Origin: Eutypella sp. D-1
Taxonomy: Eukaryota; Ascomycota; Sordariomycetes; Xylariales; Diatrypaceae
DNA: 64,000 nucleotides
Direction: 5' to 3'
Assembly: GCA_023313575.1 (NCBI GenBank)
Contig: JAJTTP010000016.1
Span: forward strand, 62,001-126,000
The position numbers and the translations under genes were made by a program. Shown here one piece after another: positions 54,567-64,000 of the stretch (position 1 is its first letter; each line of letters opens with the position of its first letter). Under the pieces are notes generated by a model. The model was given only the letters and a program-made list of their open reading frames with translations, was not told where the DNA came from and ran no database searches.

Positions 54567-56236
54567 AGCGGTGTACGTGTTATATAGACATGCCCAGCTG
54601 TTCCAATACGTCGAAGCAATATCATGCACGCTCTAATTGGATCCTTATATATAAAGTGTCTTTGCTTGTCCTATTGACAGTGATAGGTCGTGGAGTAGCT
54701 ATACTCGAAGCCACCTACCTATATCATTACGACAGTTGTATGTAGTAGTCAGACCATCTACCATGCATATATAGTATGATGTCGGATTCCTAAACAGGTA
54801 GTCGAGTGATTGGTCAAATAGGTTAGGAGCAAATGAAGGGGCTTCGGGGGCGAGGGGGAAGCCGAATACTGACGTTGGTGGTCAAGTAGTTATCGAGGTC
54901 TTCCGAAGCCGAGGATAAAGCAAGGACTCTATAATGAACCCAGGGAGGTTCCCAGGAGCTCCCCGATCTTCGGGGTTACTTCCATCTGACGGGTGAACCG
55001 GACGTTGATCTCTCTGGTCCCTACACCATCCCAAAGGTTGCGCGAGTTCGCGGACTTACTGTTTACGAAAGGAGAGTTCCGGACTCGGTCGATACATAGT
55101 GTAGTTATGGTCCTTCTGCGTCGTCTGCATATGGCACCTGTAACCAACATGCATTAGAAACGCCCCCTTCTTCGATATTCATGATGCGCCTAGTCAAATT
55201 GGCACATAATCATCGCATTGGGAAAATACCTAACAATATACCTACAATTGATATAGAAACATGAAGAGGAGAAGGTGTCCTTGGAAAAGTCACCGAGCCG
55301 CCCCGGAACTTTCCAGCTTACTACTTTGCTTACCTACATAAGTATTATAAGTACATAATAACTAGGTAGAGTTCTGGTATTAACCACATTAGAACTAGTG
55401 GTATGAAGTAAGACGCTGAGCCGACCAATTAAGCAACTTGAATTTATCTAAACTTACCAAATATGGCAAGGTTGTACATGCTTTTATACGATGGATCCCA
55501 CCCATGGATCAACCTGTTCTCCAACCCTTATCCCCCTCTACCCCTCTATGGTGGAGCGGGATGGTAGCGCTGTGATTGGCTCCTTCGAAAAGTTGCGTCC
55601 GGGCGTTCCTAACATCGGTGCCGCTAACGTTAAGTAAGTTACACCCATTTGTCTATCAAATCTGTCTATACTACACCACTACGAAGTACATCCATGGGAT
55701 AACCATACCTACTAGGTACATATACCTAGGTAGATACTTACCTAGAGCTCTGAGTACCTCTACCAGGGTAGGTAATCGTACGGATACGTACATAAAAAGG
55801 AACTTTCACGACTTAAATAAGGTTGTCTTCCTCGCAAACTTTTCAGATACTCGGATTCTTCAAATCTCTCCGAGTACACACACAGGCACAATAAAAACCA
55901 TCGTCAAGCAGGTTACCTCAATATATCATACAACATACGTTTTGGATTCCGAGGCCATATTGATCTTTTGAGACATTGATCCGTGCTTGATTAATACATA
56001 TAAATTATCTAGAGTGACTGGTCAATTGGCTACTACTGTGAGTAGTCCAGTCACTTTGTCTGTTGGTTGATCCACTTCCAATATATATTTTTCCCCCAAC
56101 ATTGTTTTGTTATTCCGCTTTCTCTCTTAACCGCGATTCGCAATTGGCAAATCGCAATTCGCGAAAAAGATCCTATCAGGGAGAGAAGAAAAGGATAGAA
56201 GGAAAAAGGACACAGCAAACGAAACCAAACCAAAAC
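54567..56236. other. Intergenic, 1.7 kb
   Basis: Holds a dense set of TACCTA/TAGGTA motifs (55325-55370 and 55708-55775) and near the right end an A/T-rich segment (55980-56100) upstream of EMG1. A frame at 55576-55971 reads through these motifs and is not credible as a gene. Confidence 0.45.
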
Positions 56237-57308
56237 ATGTCTTCACCACACAGGAAGCGACCTCGTGAGTAGTTCATAATTCTGCTTATATCACATGATA
56301 TACATGTCTCACATACATCATACATCTTGTGTATGTTTTACTTTCATCTCTAACAACAATGGCGCAATCCCAAGGCACCCAATCGCTTCCTCCTCCGGCT
56401 CTTCCTCAGCTTGTCGCTGAGCAGCACGTCCCCATTGCCAATGGCGATAAGGACAGCCAGAGACTTATCGTCGTGCTCTCCAATGCCAGCCTCGAGACCT
56501 ACAAGGCCTCCCATGGCGGTGGCCCCAATCGCATGGGAGGTCAACGTGAGGAAAAGTATTCGCTTCTCAACAGTGACGAACATATCGGAGTCATGCGCAA
56601 AATGAACCGCGACATAAGCGATGCGAGACCGGATATTACACATCAGGTGGGTTTGAATGGCGGACTACCTTTTTGTTATTTATACTTCTTCTTATCGCGT
56701 TCATCACGCCCAATATCATACATACTATACCATTGCTCAACCAATGGCTTCCTCCCTTTCTTTTCTCGTTACGAGGGCCCGGCATTCAACATGCTATGCT
56801 GTTCATGCTGACTCCATTCTCAACGGCGTAGTGCCTTCTTACCCTCCTCGACTCCCCCATCAACAAGGCCGGTAGGCTGCAGATTTACATCCACACCTCT
56901 AAAGGTGTCCTCATCGAAGTCTCTCCCACCGTTCGGATACCTCGTACCTTCAAGCGCTTTGCTGGTCTCATGGTGCAGCTGTTACACCGCCTCTCCATCC
57001 GATCTACCAACTCCCAGGAGAAGCTCTTGCGTGTTATCCAGAATCCTATCACCGATCACCTGCCGCCAAATTGTAGGAAGGTCACCTTGAGTTTCGAGTC
57101 TGAGGTCGTCCGTCCCCGGGATTTTATTGCAAACCTCAAGCCGAGCGAAAGTATATGTGTCTTTGTGGGCGCTATGGCCAAGGGCGCTGACAACTTCGCC
57201 GATGAGTACGTGGATGAAAAGATCGCCATCAGCAATTATAGCCTTTCCGCCAGCGTGGCCTGCAGCAAGTTTTGTCACGCTGCTGAGGATGTCTGGGACG
57301 TCATCTAG
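56237..57308 (+). CDS. EMG1: EMG1/NEP1 ribosome biogenesis methyltransferase
   Basis: SPOUT-class enzyme that N1-methylates a pseudouridine in helix 35 of 18S rRNA and has a structural role in 40S assembly, in the nucleolus. Exons 56237-56264, 56375-56646 and 56832-57308 give 258 residues, the usual size. The first exon encodes MSSPHRKRP and is joined by a CCAAG acceptor that follows a CTAAC branch site; using the ATG at 56359 instead would give a slightly different N-terminus. Family motifs: [23 protein letters not shown] [62 protein letters not shown] (SAM pocket), and [16 protein letters not shown] (knot helix). Confidence 0.94.
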
Positions 57309-59235
57309 TCATCTAGTCAGCTTGTCCTGGGCTCAACAGTGGCGAGCCAGTCACTGGAGTCGACGGCAGAGAACTGCAGGGAGTAGGCAGTGGGAACATC
57401 GACTCAGGTAGGCAATCAGTAAGCAGGAGACGCCTCACGAGATCCGTCATACAACATCGCGGATTCGAAAGGCAGATCCTTAAAGAGCTTGGGTCTTCGG
57501 TTTTTGTCCAGTCTCTGTTTTTACAACCAAAACATCAGGCGTTCAACATGAGATCCAAGACGGTTTTTTTCCGCCGTCGTCTGGGTGGGCTACTTCAACT
57601 TAGCCCACATTCCCTTTTCTACTTTCCCTGTTTTCACTTTGTTTTTCCCTGCTGGTTTGCCACTTATCAAGCCAATTACGTCCTTTTGCCCGCTACCTGC
57701 TCTTCAACATTAAGAGCAGGGTCCATGCCAGGATGAGCTTTACCAAGGGCCTGTTGGGGATGTATGCGATGGTAGGCACCTTCTTAAAGCCGGGCGTAGC
57801 TTGGGTCCATATAGGATTACTATAAGATCTGGGTGGATTCGAACTGCGGGGTGGTCCAACGTCAAGGACCCCAACATGCCCCGAGATGTTCATGATTGAC
57901 AGATACATAGGGTGAAGGGCGGGTGGGTAGAGGGGTGAATTCCGCTCGGCGCAGTAGCGATCCCGCGCGGAATGTGTGTCCGGTGGCCTCGAGCCCTACG
58001 TCAGATGTTTCGAGGATATCGGTGCAGCTGAGTAGTCCAATGGCAATTGGGCTATGTCCCCGCATTCGTGCTGGCGTATTGTCCTACCATTGCCATTGGG
58101 GGACCGAGCGTGGAGTATCTCACTCTGAAAGACGTCTTATGACGATCCGCGACATATCTGCGGCTTGTGCAGGAGATCGGGCCTCAGAGTCAGATGCGTG
58201 TCTCAACTGCAGGGCAGATAGATGTACAGTCGCACGGCCGTCCTATCTCTCAAGTCCGCTCCATCTTTTGTTTCGACGCAAAGTGACATCGGAATCCATG
58301 AATGCATGGCATGTACATATGTTTGGGATAGATGGGTAGCAATGCTAGGTGGAACATCCGATGAACAAGTCGACTGGTCGCTCGGGCCCGTCTTTCTCTC
58401 TTATGCCTCTTCTTGTGCTGCCTGCTCATGTTATGTATGACGGTCCACATCCTCCCCGATATCAGTGGATCTTGGGTTGTAATTAGTGTGCTCTAGAAGG
58501 TAGCCGGGGGCGCGAGAACAGATCACTCTTGGCGTGACCGGACTGGCAATCAGGGAATGCAATCGCACACTTTACATATTATAAAAGAGATAACGGTGCA
58601 CATACCATATTTGATAAGTCTTGATATAACCACACTCATCATACAAGGAGTAGAGTTCGGCCCTTCCGATCGGTGAATCGAGTCGACCAGGAGATCCAAT
58701 TCAGGTCTGCAAAACCGACCTCCCTTCCGGCCCACTTCCTCATACCCCCCTGCCCACTCATAAGCGGCGGCGGGTCTTGCATACCGCTCCGCAGAGCTGG
58801 TGGCTCCATCTTCTTACCAGGCTTTACCCTATGTATTTTCGCCTGTCCTGCCCTGCCCTGCCCCTCCAATTCTTTTCCCTTCCCACCCATCGAAAACATC
58901 GTGCCGATTTTGCGAACGCCGCGGTCGAATCAGGGTGCCGTTCGGCAGGTCGGTAAAGTAATTGGGCCAGTAACTATGTGTTAAAAGGGGGAACCCGCCC
59001 ACAAGGACTAAACTAAGGAGGGAAAAGAAAAACAGGGACTCGGGGAGAAGTACGTAGGAAATGGGAAAATCCCCAACGTGGCAGTCCTTATGTCGTGTAC
59101 GAATGGCCTGTAACTACTAAATACGTAGGGTAGTTTGTGCAACACTTTCTCGAAACGATCCAGTCTCTCCAACCAACCGGATGAATTGGGCATGGTTCCC
59201 CCCCTCCATACATACCACCACCCCCCGTCGACGAC

Positions 59236-59280
59236 CAGCACAGCAAAGCACAGCAAAGCACAGCACAGCACAGCGCAGCA
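59236..59280. repeat. CAGCA/CAAAG short-period repeat
   Basis: About nine imperfect units of CAGCA or CAAAGCA. Minus-strand frames across it read Cys-Ala-Val-Leu repeats and are artefacts. Confidence 0.8.
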
Positions 59281-60051
59281 ACAAGGGGGAGGACGATTAT
59301 TTGCGGAGGACATACATGCATGTATAATGCGCGTTAGGACGGACGGGCTGGCTAGCCGGTTCGAAGATCGCCTACATAAGTTTATATCTGAAGTATAAAC
59401 ACCCAGGTGAAGAAAAAAAGAAAATCAGGGAAGAAGCTCCGGAATGACAGGTGAATGATGTTGTGTCGCGCGTATTCAATCAATACTCTCTATATAAGCC
59501 GAAAGTCCAGAGATATGAAGTAATTGGCAGCCAGGAGGTCAAGGTTCATGGCATTCCCAATTCATAGTATATAGGTCCAAGATCAATTATTATCCCATGC
59601 CTACCTAACCTAAATATCTTACCTACACAAACCCTATCCCTACACCTCCTCTACGAAAGAGAGAGGCGCCTACGCAACAGTTGGTTAGGGCCATGTACGT
59701 GAATTTTCAAAGATCGTCGTCCCCCGTCCCCCCTTTTTGTATCCTCCCAGCTGTTCATCAGGGATATTTTTCTCTCGTCTTGCCCGCCAGGGCCAGGTCA
59801 GGTTGACTTAGGCCGCTCCGTTTCGTCCGTCCAGAAAGACGTATGAAAGTGTGTGTGCGTGTATGTCTTCCCCCCTCCCCATCCAATCCAGGTGGAACCC
59901 TCTCTGTCTACGCTGACCTGGCCTGGGTCCCTTGGGCCCTCAGCTGTTTCTTCCCCGGGAGGCCATCCCGTTCCTGGGAAGATCGAAGGGGTCGCCGTAC
60001 CCACTTCCTCTTCGCCTTTCCCGGTGTTGTCTGCTCTTCTCCCGCCCATCT

Positions 60052-60084
60052 ACCCACCGCCCGCCCACCGCCCGCCCACCGCCT
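60052..60084. repeat. CCCGCCCACCG tandem repeat
   Basis: Three near-identical 11-bp units (ACCCACCGCCC / GCCCACCGCCC). Confidence 0.8.
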
Positions 60085-61339
60085 ATCAAGGTACGCATGC
60101 GTTAGGCATTTATCAGGTGCCCGTTAGTTGGCTCCTTTCCCAGCCCCAGCGCCTCACTACTTGCCTGCCTACCTGCTCTTAGCTGTTAGCCTGTCATAAT
60201 TCCGGTTCGCTGGCGGATGTACATGTTGTATATGTGTGCGCTTGGTTGGCCCTGTTCCCTCCTCCTTGCCTTGGTGTGTGTGTATATGGGTTATGTATTC
60301 GTATTTTTGCCTCTAAACCCTCCTGCATCTCTACCTAACCTGGTTATGGTTGGTTAACCGGGCAGCCAAAAGGTGGTCCCCCCGTCGATGACGATGAAGA
60401 AAGAGGGTCTGCATATTATAAAATGTATCTAGCGATGGGGCGGAGAGGCAGAAAGAGAAAAATGGAAGGAAAGAAAAAAAACCTTCTATGAACGAGAAAA
60501 AGGAGAAAAAGGGTTGTAGTCTGGTTTTCTAGTTTTCTAGTTTCCCGTCTTGAATATTTTATTTCCATATCCGTGCTTTCTCTTGCTGCTTCGACCGGCA
60601 TCAACCCTGTTTGTCTGGCTTGTCATTGACAATTGACATCGAAAACGACACCGCCCGTCGTCTCTTTATCACCGCTCATCGACTGGCTAGACATCAAATG
60701 ACAACAAATAAGAGTGGCTTTTCCTATTCATTTATTTTCTGTCTCGAATGGGACGAGCACATAGATTATTTCTGATAGGTCATACCATCGAAGTAGAAGC
60801 AAGGCGAACATTGTCGCCTTTTCTCATCTCATCCTTCTTTTAAGCGAATCCGGGTCTGCAGCCTTCCCCGTTACATCTCCAGGTTGGAGAGCGTCGCCAG
60901 CGAACTTCACGACTCCCATTCGTTGGCTGTTTTCCGCCACAGCACCTACGGTACACACACGTACACATACGCATACGCACGCACGCAGGACTGTCACCAA
61001 TTACCTGCATCCAGCATCGGACAGACACTCTCAGCTACGAAAGCAAGCAGAGTTGCCGTCTGGTCTTGTCTCACTTCTTGCCCGGCTCGGCGACAAAACC
61101 CGACGATACCTTGCACCAGCAACCAACTCCACGCTTGGCTGCTCACTGGCCGGCCGGCTGGATAGCTGCATCTGCCCTGTGAGGCTATACGCTCGTGCAT
61201 AATACGACGACCACCAGCACCGGGGACCAACCAGCATATACCGAAAGGCTCGCACACCACAGTCACGGTCATTGTTACCCTACCTGGGCGCTTATTTCAG
61301 GCAGATAGAAGCAAGCCTTCTCTAAGCCCAACTGCTCGA

Positions 61340-61425
61340 AGGGGCCCTTCGACCGTTTTCTTATATTCTCTTCTCTTCCCAGACCGCCCCTCCCTTCTCC
61401 CTTCACCTTCTTTTACCAGAAACCG
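61340..61425 (+). promoter_or_regulatory. Pyrimidine-rich leader of VOC-domain gene
   Basis: C/T-rich run (TCTTATATTCTCTTCTCTTC and following) ending about 25 nt before the start codon at 61449; typical for a transcription start or 5' UTR in filamentous ascomycetes. Inferred. Confidence 0.4.
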
Positions 61426-61448
61426 CAGAGGGGAGGACAACAGGCCAT

Positions 61449-63320
61449 ATGCAGGAAACGGTGCCCTTCGTCGAAGTCACGCGCCTGCCACCGTCAGCAT
61501 CGTTCTACTCGGCCGTCTGCCAGCCGCTGGGAGTACGGTTCGTATCCGCGAGCCCGTCGAACATCGTCTTCGGCACCCCTGCGGGTGGCCCCGTCTTCGA
61601 GGTCAGAGCCGCCGGGACCAGCAACGCTGCGGGTAACAGTGGCGACGAGCCCCGGCTCTCGCGCATCGTGCTCTCCGCGCCCACGCGCTCCACCGTCGCC
61701 GACTTCTATGCCGCCGCCTTGCGCGCAAACCCCGACCTGCGCAAGAGGAACGGCCTCGACTGCTTCCTGCACCGCCGCCAGGACCTAAACGGCGACCAGG
61801 GCGCCGCTGACAACGAGGACAACAACAACGGCGACGAGGAGGACTACGAGAACGCCCAGATCATTGACCCCGACGGCAACATCATGGAGGTCGTCTATGT
61901 GAACCCGCCGGGCTACCCGACCAACTACGGCGGCAGCACCGTGCGACGCACGCAGGCCTCGGGCCGCGAGGCCAGCCGCATCCTAGAGTGGAACTTCGAC
62001 GTGGCCGCGTCCGACGCCCGTGTCCGCTCCCCAGTCGGCAGCAACTATCCCGCCACGCCCTACTACCCGCGGCGGGCCACTGCGCCGCCGCCACCACAGC
62101 AGGAGCTTATGTCAATGACGCTGGCGGACGACGACCACCCCAAAATGTTGCGGCGGAGCGTGACGACGTCGACGATCGAGAGGACGACAACGACGACCCA
62201 GCAGCCGCAACAGCAGCAGCAGGCCAACAACAGCGGCCTGACCACCGGCGCTGTTGTCGGCACCGTACTGGGCGCCGTGAGCGTCGGGGCTGCCATCGGC
62301 GGCGCCCTGACTTACACGCTAATGCGTAAGGAGCGCGACCGCGCCCCCGTCTACGCCACCGACGACGACTACCAGCAGGGCCAGCCGCGCTACGTGGAGG
62401 TCGAGCGCACCATCAAGGAGAAGGTCCGCTATCCGGAGGACTACCAGCAGCAGCAGCAACGGGCGCGACAGGCGTACGCCTCGTCGCCGCCGCCGGACGA
62501 CCGCGCCAGCCGCGTCGGCAGCCAGTACACGGTGGGGGCCGGAGCGCGCAGGACGCGGGGCCGCAGCGAGGCGCCGTCGGGGACTAGGCGACCGCTCATG
62601 CTCGACGAGCAAGAGTACCGCAGCGCCGCGGGCTCCAAGTACGACGCCGCATCCCAGAAGCTGCTCCTCGACCACGAGTACAGGAGCAACGCCGGGTCCC
62701 GGTTCTCGGCATGGCCTCCTGATGCCTCCGCTGTGCCAGTGGCCGCACCTTCAATGCCGGGCGCCGGCTCCGTGGCCGACTACCGCACGCGCGCCCCCTC
62801 GCGGTCCAGGGCTCCATCGACGTACTCACGCGCCCCGTCTCGGGGCCCATCACGACACGGTGACGCACCGCCTCCACCTCCGCCTCCGCCGCCGCCGCCC
62901 GCGCCGTACCAGGCGCCATCCGAGGCGCCGCCGCGCCGCAGCCGCGCAGCCAGCAGCGTCAGCAAGCCGCCGGACTCGTACACTTACGTGTCCGGGGCCA
63001 CGGGCCACGGGGGCCGCAGCCGCCGCAACAGCTACCAGAGCACTGCGAGCACGGTGCGGCCCGGCGGCGGGTCCCAGGCGGGCTATGTGCCGCGCGCCGT
63101 CGCGATGGAGCCGCCGGCCCCCTCCACCGTCCTCGGGTCCCAGGCCCGCAGCGGGCTTGCGCGCCGCGCGTCCTCGCGGTCGCGTGCGCCTTCGCAGCTC
63201 ACGGCGCGCGATCGCGATGATGCTAGCGTCATCAGTCGTAGGAGCCGCGCTTACTGGGATGATGATAGTGCCAGTCTCGCCCCTGACGACAGTATCTCGA
63301 ACGTCGGCAGTCGGCGCTAG
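61449..63320 (+). CDS. VOC-domain protein fused to membrane-anchored low-complexity region
   Basis: Single exon, 623 residues. Residues about 1-155 look like a vicinal-oxygen-chelate (glyoxalase/bleomycin-resistance fold) domain: VPFVEVTRLPPSASFYSAV at the first strand-helix, LGVRFVSASPSNIVFGTP, RSTVADFYAAALRANPD at the second half, and IIDPDGNIMEVVYVNPP at the last strand (Glu as a possible metal ligand). An acidic Asn/Asp insert interrupts it near 115-135. A Thr/Gln-rich linker leads to a single Gly/Ala-rich transmembrane segment (about 265-292, TTGAVVGTVLGAVSVGAAIGG), then a long basic tail rich in Arg-Ser-Arg, Pro runs and repeated YRS.AGS.(Y/F) units. No signal peptide. The tail may be cytosolic or nuclear-facing. 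Function unknown; the substrate of the VOC part cannot be predicted. Confidence 0.8.
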   Translation: MQETVPFVEVTRLPPSASFYSAVCQPLGVRFVSASPSNIVFGTPAGGPVFEVRAAGTSNAAGNSGDEPRLSRIVLSAPTRSTVADFYAAALRANPDLRKRNGLDCFLHRRQDLNGDQGAADNEDNNNGDEEDYENAQIIDPDGNIMEVVYVNPPGYPTNYGGSTVRRTQASGREASRILEWNFDVAASDARVRSPVGSNYPATPYYPRRATAPPPPQQELMSMTLADDDHPKMLRRSVTTSTIERTTTTTQQPQQQQQANNSGLTTGAVVGTVLGAVSVGAAIGGALTYTLMRKERDRAPVYATDDDYQQGQPRYVEVERTIKEKVRYPEDYQQQQQRARQAYASSPPPDDRASRVGSQYTVGAGARRTRGRSEAPSGTRRPLMLDEQEYRSAAGSKYDAASQKLLLDHEYRSNAGSRFSAWPPDASAVPVAAPSMPGAGSVADYRTRAPSRSRAPSTYSRAPSRGPSRHGDAPPPPPPPPPPPAPYQAPSEAPPRRSRAASSVSKPPDSYTYVSGATGHGGRSRRNSYQSTASTVRPGGGSQAGYVPRAVAMEPPAPSTVLGSQARSGLARRASSRSRAPSQLTARDRDDASVISRRSRAYWDDDSASLAPDDSISNVGSRR

Positions 63321-64000
63321 TCTACTCCTCCCCCTGCAAAGAAGATGGCGGCGACGGCGGTGGTGGCCCTTGTCTTGAAGGGATGGCTCGCTAGACAGTT
63401 CGGTGTTTGGCCCTGTGGTCCGTTGCTCACGGACTGTCTCGGCTCGTCGCCGGGGAACGTATGCCGGTTCGTTAGTCTAGTGCGATGGTAGGACGACGCA
63501 TCGGCCCGCCTCGTCAAACCTTTTACGGCGGGTGTACGAAAAATACGTTAATGACTAGCAACTTCCTGCTAACCATACATCTATACCCATGGCCTGCCTG
63601 TTTGCTTAAATGCTATGCCGCGTACGTGGTTACGGTTGGATCCCCTGCGGCCCGTTGCTGTGCTACCGCCATCACCAACAACTGCCTGACCTGTCCAGCC
63701 CAACCAGCCAGACGGATGTGTGACGTTTCAAACGTGACGGCGGAAACAATGACAACAACGTGTGCAAAGGGGGGTCGGGAAGGCAGGAAACGAGGGGCGC
63801 GCAACTGACCTGGTGCCTTCCCTCCCCCTTTCACTCCACTCCACTCACTATGCCAACTCGGCGAAGACGAACGACGACTATAACGACAGCCACGAATATG
63901 ACGACACAGAGGCTTGGATAGAAGGACCATGTTACGTTATGGGATGGGTATTTTCATTTTCCTCTTTTCTCTTTTTGTTTTGCATCACTTTCTCCGTTCG
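63321..64000. other. Downstream region of VOC-domain gene
   Basis: 3' region and intergenic DNA to the window edge; no gene recognised. Confidence 0.5.

Larger units (their letters stand above)
57309..61448. other. Intergenic, 4.1 kb
   Basis: No frame matches a known family; the longer ones (57923-58339 plus, 59008-59313 minus, 60884-61165 plus) are antisense-overlapping or repeat-derived. Contains a CAGCA repeat (59236-59280), CCCGCCCACCG units (60052-60084) and, from about 61340 to 61425, a C/T-rich leader of the next gene. The last 600 nt are probably the promoter and 5' UTR of the VOC-domain gene. Confidence 0.45.

Noticed and set aside
57781..57860. Possible tRNA on the minus strand (GTTCGAATCC B-box-like string)
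   Set aside because: The neighbouring bases do not pair into a T stem, and no A box or acceptor stem could be formed.
1..64000. CRISPR array, prophage, biosynthetic gene cluster or toxin-antitoxin system
   Set aside because: The window is fungal nuclear DNA; no repeat-spacer array, no phage genes and no PKS, NRPS or terpene synthase genes are present.

Overview
The window is nuclear DNA of a filamentous ascomycete (Pezizomycotina), most likely a Sordariomycete. The reasons are short introns (about 50-110 nt, GTRNGT...YAG), pyrimidine-rich tracts before start codons, compact mostly single-copy genes on both strands, and fungal-specific families: GMN-less CorA-like membrane proteins, a Chalaropsis-type GH25 lysozyme and a Gbp2-type RNA-binding protein. 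I see no prokaryotic, viral or plasmid sequence and no intact transposon. Gene models were built by hand from reading-frame phase and splice sites.

Layout. 1-2.8 kb: no recognisable gene. 2.8-6 kb (+): a GH18 chitinase and a CorA-like membrane protein. 6.4-11.5 kb (-): mitochondrial dihydrolipoamide dehydrogenase (4 exons) and a NOM1/Sgd1 nucleolar protein. 12.1-12.7 kb (+): SRP14, divergent from NOM1. 13.5 kb (-): a small Cys-rich protein. 15.6-19.3 kb (-): a three-RRM Gbp2/Hrb1-like protein of ten coding exons, including an 8-nt microexon and a 4-nt first coding exon followed by a 1.3-kb intron. 19.3-27.9 kb: about 8.6 kb without a recognisable gene, rich in microsatellites, with a 37-nt G run. 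27.9-29.2 kb (+): COQ9. 31.6-33.4 kb (-): a type-B carboxylesterase with a frameshift. 36.2-40 kb (-): SMC6, divergent from ECD/Sgt1 (40.6-42.5 kb, +). 43.6-46.2 kb (+): a Sap1-like AAA ATPase. 47.1-47.8 kb (-): mitochondrial ribosomal protein uS17m. 48.4-49.3 kb (+): a damaged or intron-split leucine-rich, F-box-like reading frame. 50.7-51.5 kb (+): GH25 lysozyme. 52.7-54.6 kb (+): a second CorA-like protein in seven exons. 56.2-57.3 kb (+): EMG1/NEP1. 57.3-61.4 kb: gene-free. 61.4-63.3 kb (+): a VOC (glyoxalase-fold) domain fused to a low-complexity, single-transmembrane protein.

Most genes are housekeeping: mitochondrial metabolism and translation (LPD1, COQ9, uS17m), ribosome biogenesis and RNA handling (NOM1, EMG1, Gbp2-like), protein targeting (SRP14) and genome maintenance (SMC6). 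Accessory genes (chitinase, lysozyme, carboxylesterase remnant, CorA-like pair) lie between them. I found no gene cluster that looks like an undescribed system. The most unusual observations are the exon structure of the Gbp2-like gene, the VOC-transmembrane fusion, the frameshifted esterase, and a short TACCTAGGTA-type palindrome scattered through intergenic DNA.
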